Source: Rhodospirillaceae bacterium
GTDB taxonomy: Bacteria; Pseudomonadota; Gammaproteobacteria; Steroidobacterales; Rariloculaceae
Direction of reading: 5' to 3'
DNA length: 64,000 nt
Assembly: GCA_024638465.1 (NCBI GenBank)
Contig: JAHEKF010000001.1
Span: 1-64,000 of the forward strand
Numbering within the stretch: position 1 is the stretch's first letter; the number at the start of each line of letters is the position of its first letter. Both the position numbers and the translations under genes were made by a program. The notes beneath the pieces are model-generated. The model searched no databases, was not told the origin of the DNA, and worked only from the letters and a program-made list of their open reading frames with translations. Shown here one piece after another: positions 35,248-43,895 of this stretch.

Positions 35248-35538
35248 TTATCCGCGATTGTTGGCGAGAGCAATCGCCAGTCTGAGCGGCGGCTCCACCG
35301 CCTGCTTCAGATCAAACTCCAAATCTGCTTTGAACCGGAGCTCGACCGTCTTGACGTAGTGATCCATCTCCGATCGAAAACGAGCGTCCTGTGCGCGGAC
35401 CTCGGCGAGGGCTTCGGCACCGTCGACGGTGACTTCTTCCATCGCTTGGAGAGGCGCACAGATTACGCTCAAGGCAAACGCTAGGGCGGCGCTGGCGCGG
35501 CGCGCGTTCGAGGCTGTTAATCGTGCTTTATTCAACAT
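35248..35538 (-). CDS. 96-residue secreted protein under a sigma-54-type promoter
   Basis: The start is ATG 35536-35538 behind AGGAAG; the frame reads 32 codons further but without a site. A Sec signal peptide (RRASAALAFALSVICAPLQA) is followed by about 64 charged, mostly helical residues (EALAEVRAQDARFRSEMDHY and following) with no cysteine in the mature part. I do not recognise the family. It is read away from the sigma-54 activator gene and has its own -24/-12 promoter (35610-35625). It is thus a likely target of that activator. High expression under some stress or nutrient signal would fit this arrangement. Confidence 0.7.
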   Translation of the reverse strand: MLNKARLTASNARRASAALAFALSVICAPLQAMEEVTVDGAEALAEVRAQDARFRSEMDHYVKTVELRFKADLEFDLKQAVEPPLRLAIALANNRG

Positions 35539-35556
35539 GGTCGTCTTCCTTGGCTG

Positions 35557-35723
35557 ACGAAATTCCGAAATAAGAAACTCTGGTTGGAATTCCGCTTCAG
35601 CCCTACTAATGCACGACCCGTGCCAACTTGGCACCGTCGATAAAACAATGACTTAGGAGAATTAGTTGTCACGGAGTGCCGTGAAATAGCGGAATTCCGT
35701 TGAGCGGAGTCACGGAAATCCGT
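35557..35723. promoter_or_regulatory. Five palindromic operator-like sites, consensus ACGGAATTCCGT
   Basis: Five related dyads flank the -24/-12 promoter: ACGAAATTCCGA 35557-35568, TTGGAATTCCGC 35584-35595, ACGGAGTGCCGT 35671-35682, GCGGAATTCCGT 35689-35700 and ACGGAAATCCGT 35712-35723. They match the consensus at 10, 9, 10, 11 and 11 of 12 positions. Three lie upstream of the promoter, where enhancer-binding proteins act. The last one ends 11 bp before the activator's own start, which suggests self-regulation. The link to this activator is inference from position. Confidence 0.6.
35610..35625 (-). promoter_or_regulatory. Sigma-54 (-24/-12) promoter of the small secreted protein
   Basis: On the reverse strand the bases read TGGCACGGGTCGTGCA. 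The RpoN consensus TGGCACG-N4-TTGCA is matched at all but one position, with correct spacing between the invariant GG and GC. Transcription would start roughly 60-65 bases upstream of ATG 35538. The divergent gene encodes a GAFTGA-type activator. Confidence 0.75.
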
Positions 35724-35734
35724 AAAATCGCATT

Positions 35735-37558
35735 ATGTCCATCGAATTGAGCTACCAATGGCTTTTCCGCAAGAGCCCCGCGCTTTCCGTGTCGCTGAAC
35801 CAGGAGGGCTACTTCGTCGACGCCAGCGACGCATTCCTGACGCGATTCGGTTACACGCGGGACGAAATCGTGTCGTTGCGGCCGCAGGATATTTCGAGTC
35901 CGGGTTCGGCCGGGCGCATCGTTGAGGATTACCTGCCGCTGCTGCGCCGGGCAGGCCGACTGACCGGCGTTCCGATCGAACTCGTCACGAAATCGGGCGA
36001 GATCGTCGATTGCCTCGCCAACGCGGTCATCGAGCGCGACGAGAGCAGTGGCGACTACGTCCGCACCATCGCTGTGTACTCGGAGGTCGGCACCGACGAG
36101 CGCATCGAGCAGCACTATCGCGACCTCTACCGCGATACCCCCGCGATGCTGCATACGGTCGATAGTCGCGGACGCATCGTCTATGTCAGCGACCGCTGGC
36201 TCGACAAGCTCGGCTACCGGCGCGAGGACGTCATCGGTCGCAATATCACGGATTTCATGGCCGCGGATTCACGCGAAGACCTCGACCAGAGCGCGCTCGT
36301 CAACATCATCGCCCAGGGTGAGATGGATAACGCGCCGCGCAACTACCTGACGAGAGATGGTGAGGTCATGGAGGCGCTGGTATCGGCACACGCGGACCGG
36401 GATGAGAATGGCGAGGTTACTTTCCTCTACGTCGCGCTGAAGGACGTTACCGAACGAAACCGAGCGGAACGTCAGCTGCGCGCGGCTTTCGAAGAGAACG
36501 CCCGGCTTCGCGAGGAACTCGAGCGCGAGCGCGATTACCTGCGGGAGGAAGTTCAGGTCTCGATGAATTTCGGCCGTATCATTGGCGAGAGTCCGGCGCT
36601 CAGGAAAATGCTCGCGCGGCTCGAGGCCGTCGCCCAGACCAGCGCCAGCGTCCTGATTCAGGGTGAGTCCGGTACCGGCAAGGAACTCGTTGCGCACGTC
36701 ATACATTCGCGGAGCTCGCGCGCCGACGGACCGCTCGTCAAAGTGAACTGCGCATCGATTCCGCGCGAGCTGTTTGAAAGCGAATTCTTCGGCCATGTCA
36801 AAGGCGCGTTCACCGGTGCGCATCGGGATCGGATCGGGCGCTTCCAGCTGGCGGATGGCGGCACAATCTTTCTCGATGAGATCGGCGAGATTCCGCTGGA
36901 ATTGCAGGGCAAGTTACTCAGGGTTCTGCAAGAGAGCGAATACGAGCGTGTTGGCGAAGAGACGACGACGTCGATCGACGTGCGCGTCGTCGCGGCGACA
37001 AACCGCGATCTCGAGGGGGTCGTGGAGCAGGGCGGCTTTCGCGAGGACCTTTACTATCGCCTTTCGGTGTTTCCTATCGACGTGCCACCGCTGCGGGCGC
37101 GGGGCGACGATATCGTTCAGCTCGCGAGTCACTTTCTCGAAAAGGCCTGCATCGATTTCGGCCATCGGCCGCTGACATTGTCGCGCCAGCAGCTGTCGCT
37201 GCTCAATAAATACGACTGGCCCGGCAACATCCGAGAGCTCAAGAATGTCATCGAGCGAGCCGTGATTCTCTCGCGGGGCAAGGTTTTGCGGCTCGATCTC
37301 GCGATGGCCGATATTCTGCGTTCGACGCGGCCGAAGGATGCGAAACCCGGCCGCGCGGAGACGCACGTTATGTCTGAGGAGGAGTTCGTCGCGATGCAGA
37401 AAGAGAACATGCTGGCGGCGCTCCGGCTCAGTGATGGCCGCGTCTCGGGTGCCGAGGGAGCCGCGCAGATGGTCGGGCTCAAGCCGTCGACGTTCTCGGA
37501 CCGAATGAAGAAGTTCGGTATCGATAAGCGTGCACTGACGCGGTCCGCAACCGGTTGA
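35735..37558 (+). CDS. Sigma-54-dependent transcriptional activator with two PAS domains
   Basis: Cytoplasmic enhancer-binding protein of 607 residues. Two PAS sensor domains (about 8-115 and 125-250; LDKLGYRREDVIGRNI is typical) are followed by a short coiled coil and the AAA+ domain. That domain shows Walker A GESGTGKE near residue 310, the sigma-54 contact loop GAFTGA near 357, Walker B IFLDEIGE near 377 and the WPGNIRELKNVIERAV sensor region. A Fis-type helix-turn-helix ends the protein (GAAQMVGLKPSTFSDRMKK). There is no receiver domain, so it senses a ligand or redox state directly. It diverges from a sigma-54-promoted secreted gene. Confidence 0.93.
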   Translation: MSIELSYQWLFRKSPALSVSLNQEGYFVDASDAFLTRFGYTRDEIVSLRPQDISSPGSAGRIVEDYLPLLRRAGRLTGVPIELVTKSGEIVDCLANAVIERDESSGDYVRTIAVYSEVGTDERIEQHYRDLYRDTPAMLHTVDSRGRIVYVSDRWLDKLGYRREDVIGRNITDFMAADSREDLDQSALVNIIAQGEMDNAPRNYLTRDGEVMEALVSAHADRDENGEVTFLYVALKDVTERNRAERQLRAAFEENARLREELERERDYLREEVQVSMNFGRIIGESPALRKMLARLEAVAQTSASVLIQGESGTGKELVAHVIHSRSSRADGPLVKVNCASIPRELFESEFFGHVKGAFTGAHRDRIGRFQLADGGTIFLDEIGEIPLELQGKLLRVLQESEYERVGEETTTSIDVRVVAATNRDLEGVVEQGGFREDLYYRLSVFPIDVPPLRARGDDIVQLASHFLEKACIDFGHRPLTLSRQQLSLLNKYDWPGNIRELKNVIERAVILSRGKVLRLDLAMADILRSTRPKDAKPGRAETHVMSEEEFVAMQKENMLAALRLSDGRVSGAEGAAQMVGLKPSTFSDRMKKFGIDKRALTRSATG

Positions 37559-37826
37559 GCCGACCGCACTCGTGGCTACCGGCGTGACATAACGGCGCAT
37601 CGACCCGAATGCGCGGCGGGTTTCGCTCCAGCGTCGAAGATTCCCGCGCCCACGAATGGGTCTCGCCGGTATTCCGATTTCAGTCCGAGAGTTGCACACG
37701 GTTCCCATAATTTGGTATATGTTTATTTATTAGAGCGTTGTTTGCTGAGAGGGAAAGGCAAGAAGACGCCATCAGCAGCGAAAAGCGCTGTACGCCAAGA
37801 AGAACTACAGAAAAAAAGGCTCTCAT

Positions 37827-38216
37827 ATGCCCTATTTGGCCGAGCGGTTCGAGGCCGCAGTGTCCGCTCTCGTTTCAGAGGGCTCAGTGAAAGATCGGTT
37901 GGCCGCCGCCTACTCCGAGCATCTCGACGACCTGGAAAGCAAGGAGCTTCCCAAAGCCCTGCGCAGCCGTTTCGAAACGCTGCATTCGGCGTTGCACACC
38001 GTCACGCCGATCGGCAAGGAGCACTGCGTGCGCGCGACGATCCGCAAGATGTCTCGAATTCAGGCTGGCGACCACGCGCGAACGATTCTCGCGATCTACA
38101 CGGAACTCACAGCGCGGAGCGAGCGGTCCGATCCGCTCAAAGTCGTCAACGGCAATCGCAAGCCGATCCACGATAAAACCAAGAAAGCGCCGCGGTTCGT
38201 TTCGCAAAGCGCCTGA
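37827..38216 (+). CDS. 129-residue conserved-looking cytoplasmic protein, function unknown
   Basis: ATG 37827 follows AAAAAAAGG. The product is helical and basic toward its end, with no signal peptide or membrane segment (MPYLAERFEAAVSALVSEG, then a helical core up to RKMSRIQAGDHARTILAIYT). I cannot name a family. The 268-bp gap upstream, after the sigma-54 activator, contains an AT-rich stretch near 37708-37735 that may hold its promoter. Confidence 0.6.
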   Translation: MPYLAERFEAAVSALVSEGSVKDRLAAAYSEHLDDLESKELPKALRSRFETLHSALHTVTPIGKEHCVRATIRKMSRIQAGDHARTILAIYTELTARSERSDPLKVVNGNRKPIHDKTKKAPRFVSQSA

Positions 38217-38259
38217 AACGACTGTTCCAGCGGTCGCGACTTGGGCAGAATAGTCGCCC

Positions 38260-39678
38260 ATGCGCGACTGTCTAGCATTCGTCACCGCCGCCGGGCTGGC
38301 ATTTGCGGCGATAGCGGAAGAGCTACCGGATCCCGTCAATCGAATTCTGGCCGGTCACGACATTCCGGCCGACGGTCTCAGCGTTGTCGTTCAGGCCGTC
38401 GGTAGCGATATTCCGGTTCTGAGTCATAACCCGCTGACGCCGCGTAACCCGGCTTCGACGATCAAGCTGCTGACAACCTGGGTTGCGCTCGACGAGCTGG
38501 GCCCGACTTTCAGATGGCCGACCGAGGTGTACTTTCTCGGCAATTGGGACGGTCGCCGGCTCGACGGCGATCTCGGTATCAAGGGCTATGGCGATCCCTA
38601 TCTCGTTACCGAAGAGCTCTGGAAACTGCTGCGCGAACTCAGACGAATCGGACTCGAGGAGATTACCGGCGATCTCGTGATCGATTCCACCTACTTCGAC
38701 GGCAATGGCGGAGATCCCGGTGAGTTCGACAACCAGCCTTATCGAACTTACAACGTTCTTCCCGATGCACTGCTGGTCAATTTCAAGGCCGTGCGATTCC
38801 AGTTCCTCGAAGACCCGGGTGGCAACGGCGTCCTCATTACCGCGGATCCAGCACCGAGTGATCTCACGATCGAAAACGATCTCGATCTCATCGGCGGTCC
38901 CTGCCGCGGCTTTCAGGCCGGCGTCGCGTTCAATATTCGCGACGATTCGACCGGCCGGGACGTCGTGTTTTCGGGCGACTTCCCGGCGGCTTGCAGTCCC
39001 TACTCAATGACCCGCAGCGTTCTTCGTCACGACACGTTCGCCTTCGGTGTGTTCGATACGCTGTGGCAACAACTCGGCGGACAGATTCGCGGCGGCGTTC
39101 GCAGCGAGGCGATCGACGAAGACCTCGAGCCCGCATTGACATGGCGCTCACGACCGCTCGCGGAAGTCATACGCAGCATCAACAAGTTCAGCAACAACGT
39201 CATGACACGGCAACTGCTTTACACGCTCGCCGCGGAGCAGCTCGGCCCGCCCGGTACCGAGGCCGGTGGTATCGAATTTATCGAGTCTTACCTCGAACGA
39301 GCGGGTCTGGATCCGGAAAGCCTCGTGCTCGCCAACGGAGCGGGGTTGTCACGCGATACGCGGATCTCGGCACGTCTCCTGGCAGACATCCTGTTGCAGG
39401 CTGCGGCCAGCCCGCTGAACCCCGAGTTCCTGGCTTCGCTTTCGCTGGGCGGACTCGACGGTACGACGCGCAACCGGTTCCGGCGCGGTGCGATCGCTGG
39501 CAGTCTTCACGTCAAGACGGGCCGGCTCGACCACGTATCGGCCCTGGCGGGTTACGTGCACGCCGACAGCGGTGCAACCTACGCCGTCGCGCTGATGCTG
39601 AACGCCGAGGACGTTCACCGTGGACCCGGAAAGGAGTTGCAGGAGGCGTTCGTTCGCTGGGCGCGTGCGGCCCTGTGA
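38260..39678 (+). CDS. dacB: D-alanyl-D-alanine carboxypeptidase/endopeptidase (PBP4 type)
   Basis: Periplasmic class C penicillin-binding protein (family S13), 472 residues with a Sec leader at residues 1 to about 19. It trims D-alanine from, or cuts cross-links in, peptidoglycan. The three active-site motifs are present: SxxK as PASTIK (Ser66, Lys69), SxN as KFSNNVMTRQLL, and KTG as HVKTGRLDHVSALAGYV. The S13-specific insert between the first two motifs (about residues 90-280) is complete. The start at ATG 38260 gives the leader directly. Confidence 0.94.
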   Translation: MRDCLAFVTAAGLAFAAIAEELPDPVNRILAGHDIPADGLSVVVQAVGSDIPVLSHNPLTPRNPASTIKLLTTWVALDELGPTFRWPTEVYFLGNWDGRRLDGDLGIKGYGDPYLVTEELWKLLRELRRIGLEEITGDLVIDSTYFDGNGGDPGEFDNQPYRTYNVLPDALLVNFKAVRFQFLEDPGGNGVLITADPAPSDLTIENDLDLIGGPCRGFQAGVAFNIRDDSTGRDVVFSGDFPAACSPYSMTRSVLRHDTFAFGVFDTLWQQLGGQIRGGVRSEAIDEDLEPALTWRSRPLAEVIRSINKFSNNVMTRQLLYTLAAEQLGPPGTEAGGIEFIESYLERAGLDPESLVLANGAGLSRDTRISARLLADILLQAAASPLNPEFLASLSLGGLDGTTRNRFRRGAIAGSLHVKTGRLDHVSALAGYVHADSGATYAVALMLNAEDVHRGPGKELQEAFVRWARAAL

Positions 39679-39753
39679 TCGCCGCATTCCCGGATCCAGG
39701 TCTCATTTCGCCGCGGAAAGCCGTCTTATAATGTCTGCGAAGGAGCCGATGTC

Positions 39754-40347
39754 GTGACTCGTATCGTTCTCGTAGCTATCTCTATCCTCAGCGCGTCGCT
39801 GGCAGCGGCGGAGACGGCTTATGTCACCGATATTCTGCAGCTCGGGCTTCACGCCGCGGAGGATACGAGCGACCGGCCGTTTCGTTCGCTGCAGAGCGGC
39901 GCGGAGCTCGAGGTGCTGACGCGCGTCCCGAACTACGCTCTGGTCGAGACGGCGGATGGCGAACAGGGCTGGGTCAAATCCGCCTACCTCGTAGAGGAGA
40001 GACCAGCTCGACATCGCGTTGCGGAGGTAGAGGCCGCGCTCGAGATCATGCGCGACGAGTTGGAGAGCGCGCAGATGGGCCGCCAGGAGGCCGAGCAGGA
40101 AGCGACCCGGCTCGGGCTCAACATCGAAGCGCGCGCGAATTCATCAGAAGCCGTACTCGATACGCTCGAGCGCCTCAAAGCACAAACCGAGGATTACGAA
40201 CAGCGTCTCGAAACCTACCGCGGCAGCGTTCCGCTGACCTGGGTTGTCGCTGCGCTGACGCTGGCGCTGATCGCCGGGTTCTTGGCCGGATTGTGGGCGC
40301 TGGACGCGCTGATCCGGCGCCGCCACGGCGGATTCCGCGTCTATTAA
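39754..40347 (+). CDS. SH3-domain membrane protein, TIGR04211 type
   Basis: A 197-residue envelope protein with a signal peptide (MTRIVLVAISILSASLAAA). A bacterial SH3 domain spans about residues 20-85 (TAYVTDILQLGLHAAEDTSD, GWVKSAYLVEERPA). A coiled coil (about 90-160) and one C-terminal membrane helix (LTWVVAALTLALIAGFLAGLW) with a basic tail follow. This is the layout of the TIGR04211 family of gammaproteobacteria. The GTG start at 39754 lies 9 bp after AAGGAG. It ends convergently with msrQ, overlapping 4 bp. Confidence 0.88.
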   Translation: MTRIVLVAISILSASLAAAETAYVTDILQLGLHAAEDTSDRPFRSLQSGAELEVLTRVPNYALVETADGEQGWVKSAYLVEERPARHRVAEVEAALEIMRDELESAQMGRQEAEQEATRLGLNIEARANSSEAVLDTLERLKAQTEDYEQRLETYRGSVPLTWVVAALTLALIAGFLAGLWALDALIRRRHGGFRVY

Positions 40348-40961
40348 GCCGGATCGGCGATCGTGCGGCGCTCGCGCTTCGCGAGCCAGCCGCGTGCGCG
40401 ATACCCGAGCAACACGACCAGAATGAAGGTGTAAACCAGCGGCTCCAGCGTCGTGACTTTAACCTGCCAGAAGTAGTGGGTCACACCGAGGACGGCAATG
40501 ACGTAGGTGGCGCGATGTAAGGTCAGCCAGCGCCGCCCGAGACGCCGTTGCATCGCATTCGTCGAAGTTACGGCGAGCGGTATCATCAGTAGCAGCGCAG
40601 CGAATCCTACAGTGATATACGGACGCCGCGTCACATCTTCGAGCAGGGTCGACCAGGCGAAGCCCAGATCCAGGGCGGCGTAGGTCGTCGCATGCAATAG
40701 CACATAGAAGAACGCGGCCAGCCCCAGCGAGCGCCTCAGTGCGACGAGCCAGTTCATGCCGGTCAGCCTGCGCGCCGGAGTTACGGTCAAAGTAATCAGC
40801 AGCAGATTGAGACCCGTTTTGCCGAGCGTGTGCAACACTTCCTGAACGGGATTTGCGCCGAGACTGCCGAGCCCGAACGCGCGCGCAGCGAGGAACAGGA
40901 ACGGCAATGTGCAGGCGAGGATAACGACCGCCTTGATCAGCGATAGGGAGCCGCGGGTCAT
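40344..40961 (-). CDS. msrQ: Heme-binding membrane subunit of methionine sulfoxide reductase
   Basis: Inner-membrane b-heme protein (YedZ/MsrQ family) that passes electrons from the respiratory chain to MsrP. The 205 residues have six helices with candidate heme histidines in FFYVLLHATTYA, LGRRWLTLHRATYVIAV and GVTHYFWQVK. It follows msrP by 13 bp on the same strand, the usual order. Confidence 0.93.
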   Translation of the reverse strand: MTRGSLSLIKAVVILACTLPFLFLAARAFGLGSLGANPVQEVLHTLGKTGLNLLLITLTVTPARRLTGMNWLVALRRSLGLAAFFYVLLHATTYAALDLGFAWSTLLEDVTRRPYITVGFAALLLMIPLAVTSTNAMQRRLGRRWLTLHRATYVIAVLGVTHYFWQVKVTTLEPLVYTFILVVLLGYRARGWLAKRERRTIADPA

Positions 40962-40974
40962 TGACGTAAGCCGG

Positions 40975-41970
40975 CTAGTAGTTGGCGCGCAGATCGAGGC
41001 CGTCGTAGAGATGGGCGACCTGTTCTTCGTAGCCGTTGAACATCAGTGTCGGTACGCGTGCCGAGAACAACCCGCCGCCGAGGACTCGCTCGCTTGCCTG
41101 GCTCCAGCGCGGGTGATCGACTTCCGGATTGACGTTGGAGTAGAAGCCGTATTCGCGGGCATTGGCGATGTTCCAGCTCGTCGCCGGCTGAGTTTCGCTG
41201 AAGCGGATACCCACTATGGATTTAATGCTCTTGAACCCGTATTTCCAGGGGACGACGAGCCGCAGCGGCGCACCGTTCTGGTTCGGCAACACTTGTCCGT
41301 AAAGTCCGACCGCAATGAGCGTCAGCGGATGCATCGCTTCTTCGATCGTCAGACCTTCGCGGTACGGCCAGCGCAGAACCGGGTAGCGAACGCCCGGCAT
41401 CTGATCGGGATCGTTGAGCGTGAAGAACTGGACATACTTGGCTTTCGCTGTCGGGTTGAAGCGCTTCAGCAGATCACCGAGCGGAAAGCCGACCCAGGGA
41501 ACGACCATCGACCAGGCTTCCACGCAGCGGAACCGGTAGACCCTTTCTTCCAGCGGATGCGGAGCAAGCAGATCCTCGAGCGCATAGGTGCCGGTATGCT
41601 CGGCTTCGCCATCGATCGTGACGTCCCACGGGTGCGGCTCGAGCGTATGTGCATACCGAGCCGGATCGCTTTTGCCGGTGCCGAACTCGTAGTAGTTGTT
41701 GTAGCTCGTCACGTCTTCGAATGCGCTCGGTTCGAGATCCGGATTATCCGGCCACTGCGCGACATCGGTGAAGGACTGAGCGCCGCCATAAGGTGGCGTC
41801 CGCTCCGCGTTGCTGTCGGCCGGCAGCTGCGCCGGCTGCTGCGCGAAGCCCGCAGCACTCGGCAACAGGCCAGTCGCGAGCGCGGCCTTCAGGAGATCAC
41901 GGCGCTTGAGGTAATCGCTCTCGGACGTTATTTCCGAGGGCCTGATGTCTTCGGGTTTCTTTATCAGCAT
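40975..41970 (-). CDS. msrP: Periplasmic methionine sulfoxide reductase, catalytic subunit
   Basis: Molybdopterin enzyme of the sulfite-oxidase fold that repairs oxidised methionine in periplasmic proteins. The start is ATG 41968-41970 (331 residues); the longer open frame begins in non-coding sequence. A TAT leader ([19 protein letters not shown]) is followed by [14 protein letters not shown] and the cofactor-ligand cysteine in [36 protein letters not shown] is characteristic of YedY/MsrP. It is the second sulfite-oxidase-fold enzyme in the window, besides the SoxC-like one. Confidence 0.94.
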   Translation of the reverse strand: MLIKKPEDIRPSEITSESDYLKRRDLLKAALATGLLPSAAGFAQQPAQLPADSNAERTPPYGGAQSFTDVAQWPDNPDLEPSAFEDVTSYNNYYEFGTGKSDPARYAHTLEPHPWDVTIDGEAEHTGTYALEDLLAPHPLEERVYRFRCVEAWSMVVPWVGFPLGDLLKRFNPTAKAKYVQFFTLNDPDQMPGVRYPVLRWPYREGLTIEEAMHPLTLIAVGLYGQVLPNQNGAPLRLVVPWKYGFKSIKSIVGIRFSETQPATSWNIANAREYGFYSNVNPEVDHPRWSQASERVLGGGLFSARVPTLMFNGYEEQVAHLYDGLDLRANY

Positions 41971-42190
41971 GGCAGTACTCGATTGAACTGTCGAAGTAGA
42001 CCCGGGTAGTGCCCACAATGTTGCAACTATGAACACGAAATAACCAGACCTGCGGGAGCCGTTTTCCACGCTCGGGCGCTTTTCACGCACTAAAACGGTG
42101 CGGCGCAACGCGATACAGGCACCCTGGTGGCGCGAACAGTCGATCTTGCGGGCTGTTTGGTTACAATGGCGTCACCCAATAAAAAAACGA

Positions 42191-42204
42191 GCCCGAACGC
42201 GGGC
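42191..42204. terminator. Short GC hairpin upstream of glnK
   Basis: GCCCG and CGGGC pair around the loop AACG, with a run of seven A before it (at 42181) and ATTTCTTT after it. Read on the reverse strand it has a stem followed by a T-rich run, as in an intrinsic terminator. It lies in the untranslated region ahead of glnK, so an attenuator is also possible. Confidence 0.4.
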
Positions 42205-42220
42205 ATTTCTTTCCAAGTAG

Positions 42221-42574
<354 letters not shown>

Positions 42575-42587
42575 GGGGGATGTAAGG

Positions 42588-43877
42588 GTGAAAACGTTTG
42601 GCAACACAATAGCCGTTGCGCTTGCTGCCGTGGTCTGGCCTGTCGCCGGCCTGGCGCAGGAGATCGACTCGGGAGATACGGCCTGGATACTGACATCCAC
42701 AGCGCTGGTGCTATTCATGACGCTGCCGGGCCTGTCACTGTTTTATGCGGGGCTGGTTCGCAGGCGTAACGCACTATCGGTCCTCATGCAGTGTTTCGCT
42801 ATTGCCTGTGCAATTTCGATCATATGGGTTGTCTGCGGATACAGCATGTCATTCAGTGAAGGCATCCTCGGCAATCTTGTCGGCGGTTTTTCAGCCGCGA
42901 TGCTATCCGGCGTTACCTTCGACTCCGTTAGCGGGACGCTGCCCGAGACGGTTTTCGTCATGTTTCAGATGACGTTTGCGATCATTACGCCCGCGCTCAT
43001 CGTTGGCGCGTTCGCTGAGCGCATGCGCTTCTCGGCGATGATGATATTCATGTGTCTGTGGGTCGTCGTGGTCTATTTCCCGGTTGCCCACTGGGTCTGG
43101 GGTGGCGGGTTCCTGGCCGAGATGGGGTTCCGCGACTTCGCGGGCGGTGCGGTAGTCCACGTTACAGCGGGCATAGCAGCCGTCGCTTGCGCGATCGTTC
43201 TTGGCAATCGTCGCGGTTTCCCGGAAACGCCGATGCCGCCACACAACCTCACGATGACAGTGACGGGCGCCTGCATGCTCTGGGTCGGCTGGTTCGGCTT
43301 CAATGCCGGTAGCGCCGTCGCAGCCGACGGCGCAGCCGGTATGGCCATGCTCGTAACCCACATCAGCGCCTCCGTCGCATCTCTGACCTGGATGGCCTGT
43401 GAGTGGATAAAATTCGGCAAGCCGAGCGTTCTCGGTATCGTGACCGGCATGGTTGCGGGTCTCGCGACAATAACGCCGGCTTCCGGCTACGTCGGACCTT
43501 CAGGTGCGTTACTGATCGGACTGGCCGCAGGTCTGGGCTGCTTCTTCGCGACGCAATTCATGAAGCGCACGCTGAAGCTCGACGACTCACTGGACGTGTT
43601 CTCCGTTCACGGCGTAGGCGGAATTATCGGGCTGTTGCTGACCGGCGTATTTTCGGCCGCGTCCTGGGGCGGTGTCGGTTTCGACGAAGGCGTGTCGATG
43701 GGCGGACATATCTGGATTCAGTTCGTCGGGATTCTTGCGACCGCAGCGTGGTGCGCTGTCGCCAGCTTGATTCTGCTGAAGATCATCAACGTGTTCGTGC
43801 CGCTTCGCGTGTCTGCAGAAGAGGAGACCGAGGGACTGGACCTCGTTCTCCACGAGGAAAGCGGCTACAACCTCTGA
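42588..43877 (+). CDS. amtB: Ammonium transporter
   Basis: Inner-membrane ammonium channel, 429 residues with a cleavable-looking leader followed by 11 membrane helices. Family landmarks are WILTSTALVLFMTLPGLSLF, the first pore His in GAVVHVTAGIAAV, GWFGFNAGSAVAADG, and the second pore His in LDVFSVHGVGGIIG. The GTG start at 42588 lies after an AGGGGGG/TAAGG region. GlnK from the preceding gene is expected to bind its cytoplasmic face. Confidence 0.95.
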   Translation: MKTFGNTIAVALAAVVWPVAGLAQEIDSGDTAWILTSTALVLFMTLPGLSLFYAGLVRRRNALSVLMQCFAIACAISIIWVVCGYSMSFSEGILGNLVGGFSAAMLSGVTFDSVSGTLPETVFVMFQMTFAIITPALIVGAFAERMRFSAMMIFMCLWVVVVYFPVAHWVWGGGFLAEMGFRDFAGGAVVHVTAGIAAVACAIVLGNRRGFPETPMPPHNLTMTVTGACMLWVGWFGFNAGSAVAADGAAGMAMLVTHISASVASLTWMACEWIKFGKPSVLGIVTGMVAGLATITPASGYVGPSGALLIGLAAGLGCFFATQFMKRTLKLDDSLDVFSVHGVGGIIGLLLTGVFSAASWGGVGFDEGVSMGGHIWIQFVGILATAAWCAVASLILLKIINVFVPLRVSAEEETEGLDLVLHEESGYNL

Positions 43878-43895
43878 CGGTTTACCCGCCCGGGG

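Noticed and set aside
35620-35640. A second sigma-54 promoter reading toward the activator gene
   Set aside because: TGGCAC is present on the forward strand at 35629, but the -12 half reads ATAAA without the needed GC.
40909-42009. A 366-residue forward frame opposite msrP
   Set aside because: The MsrP reading is unambiguous, including cofactor cysteine and TAT leader; the forward frame has no start site or motif.
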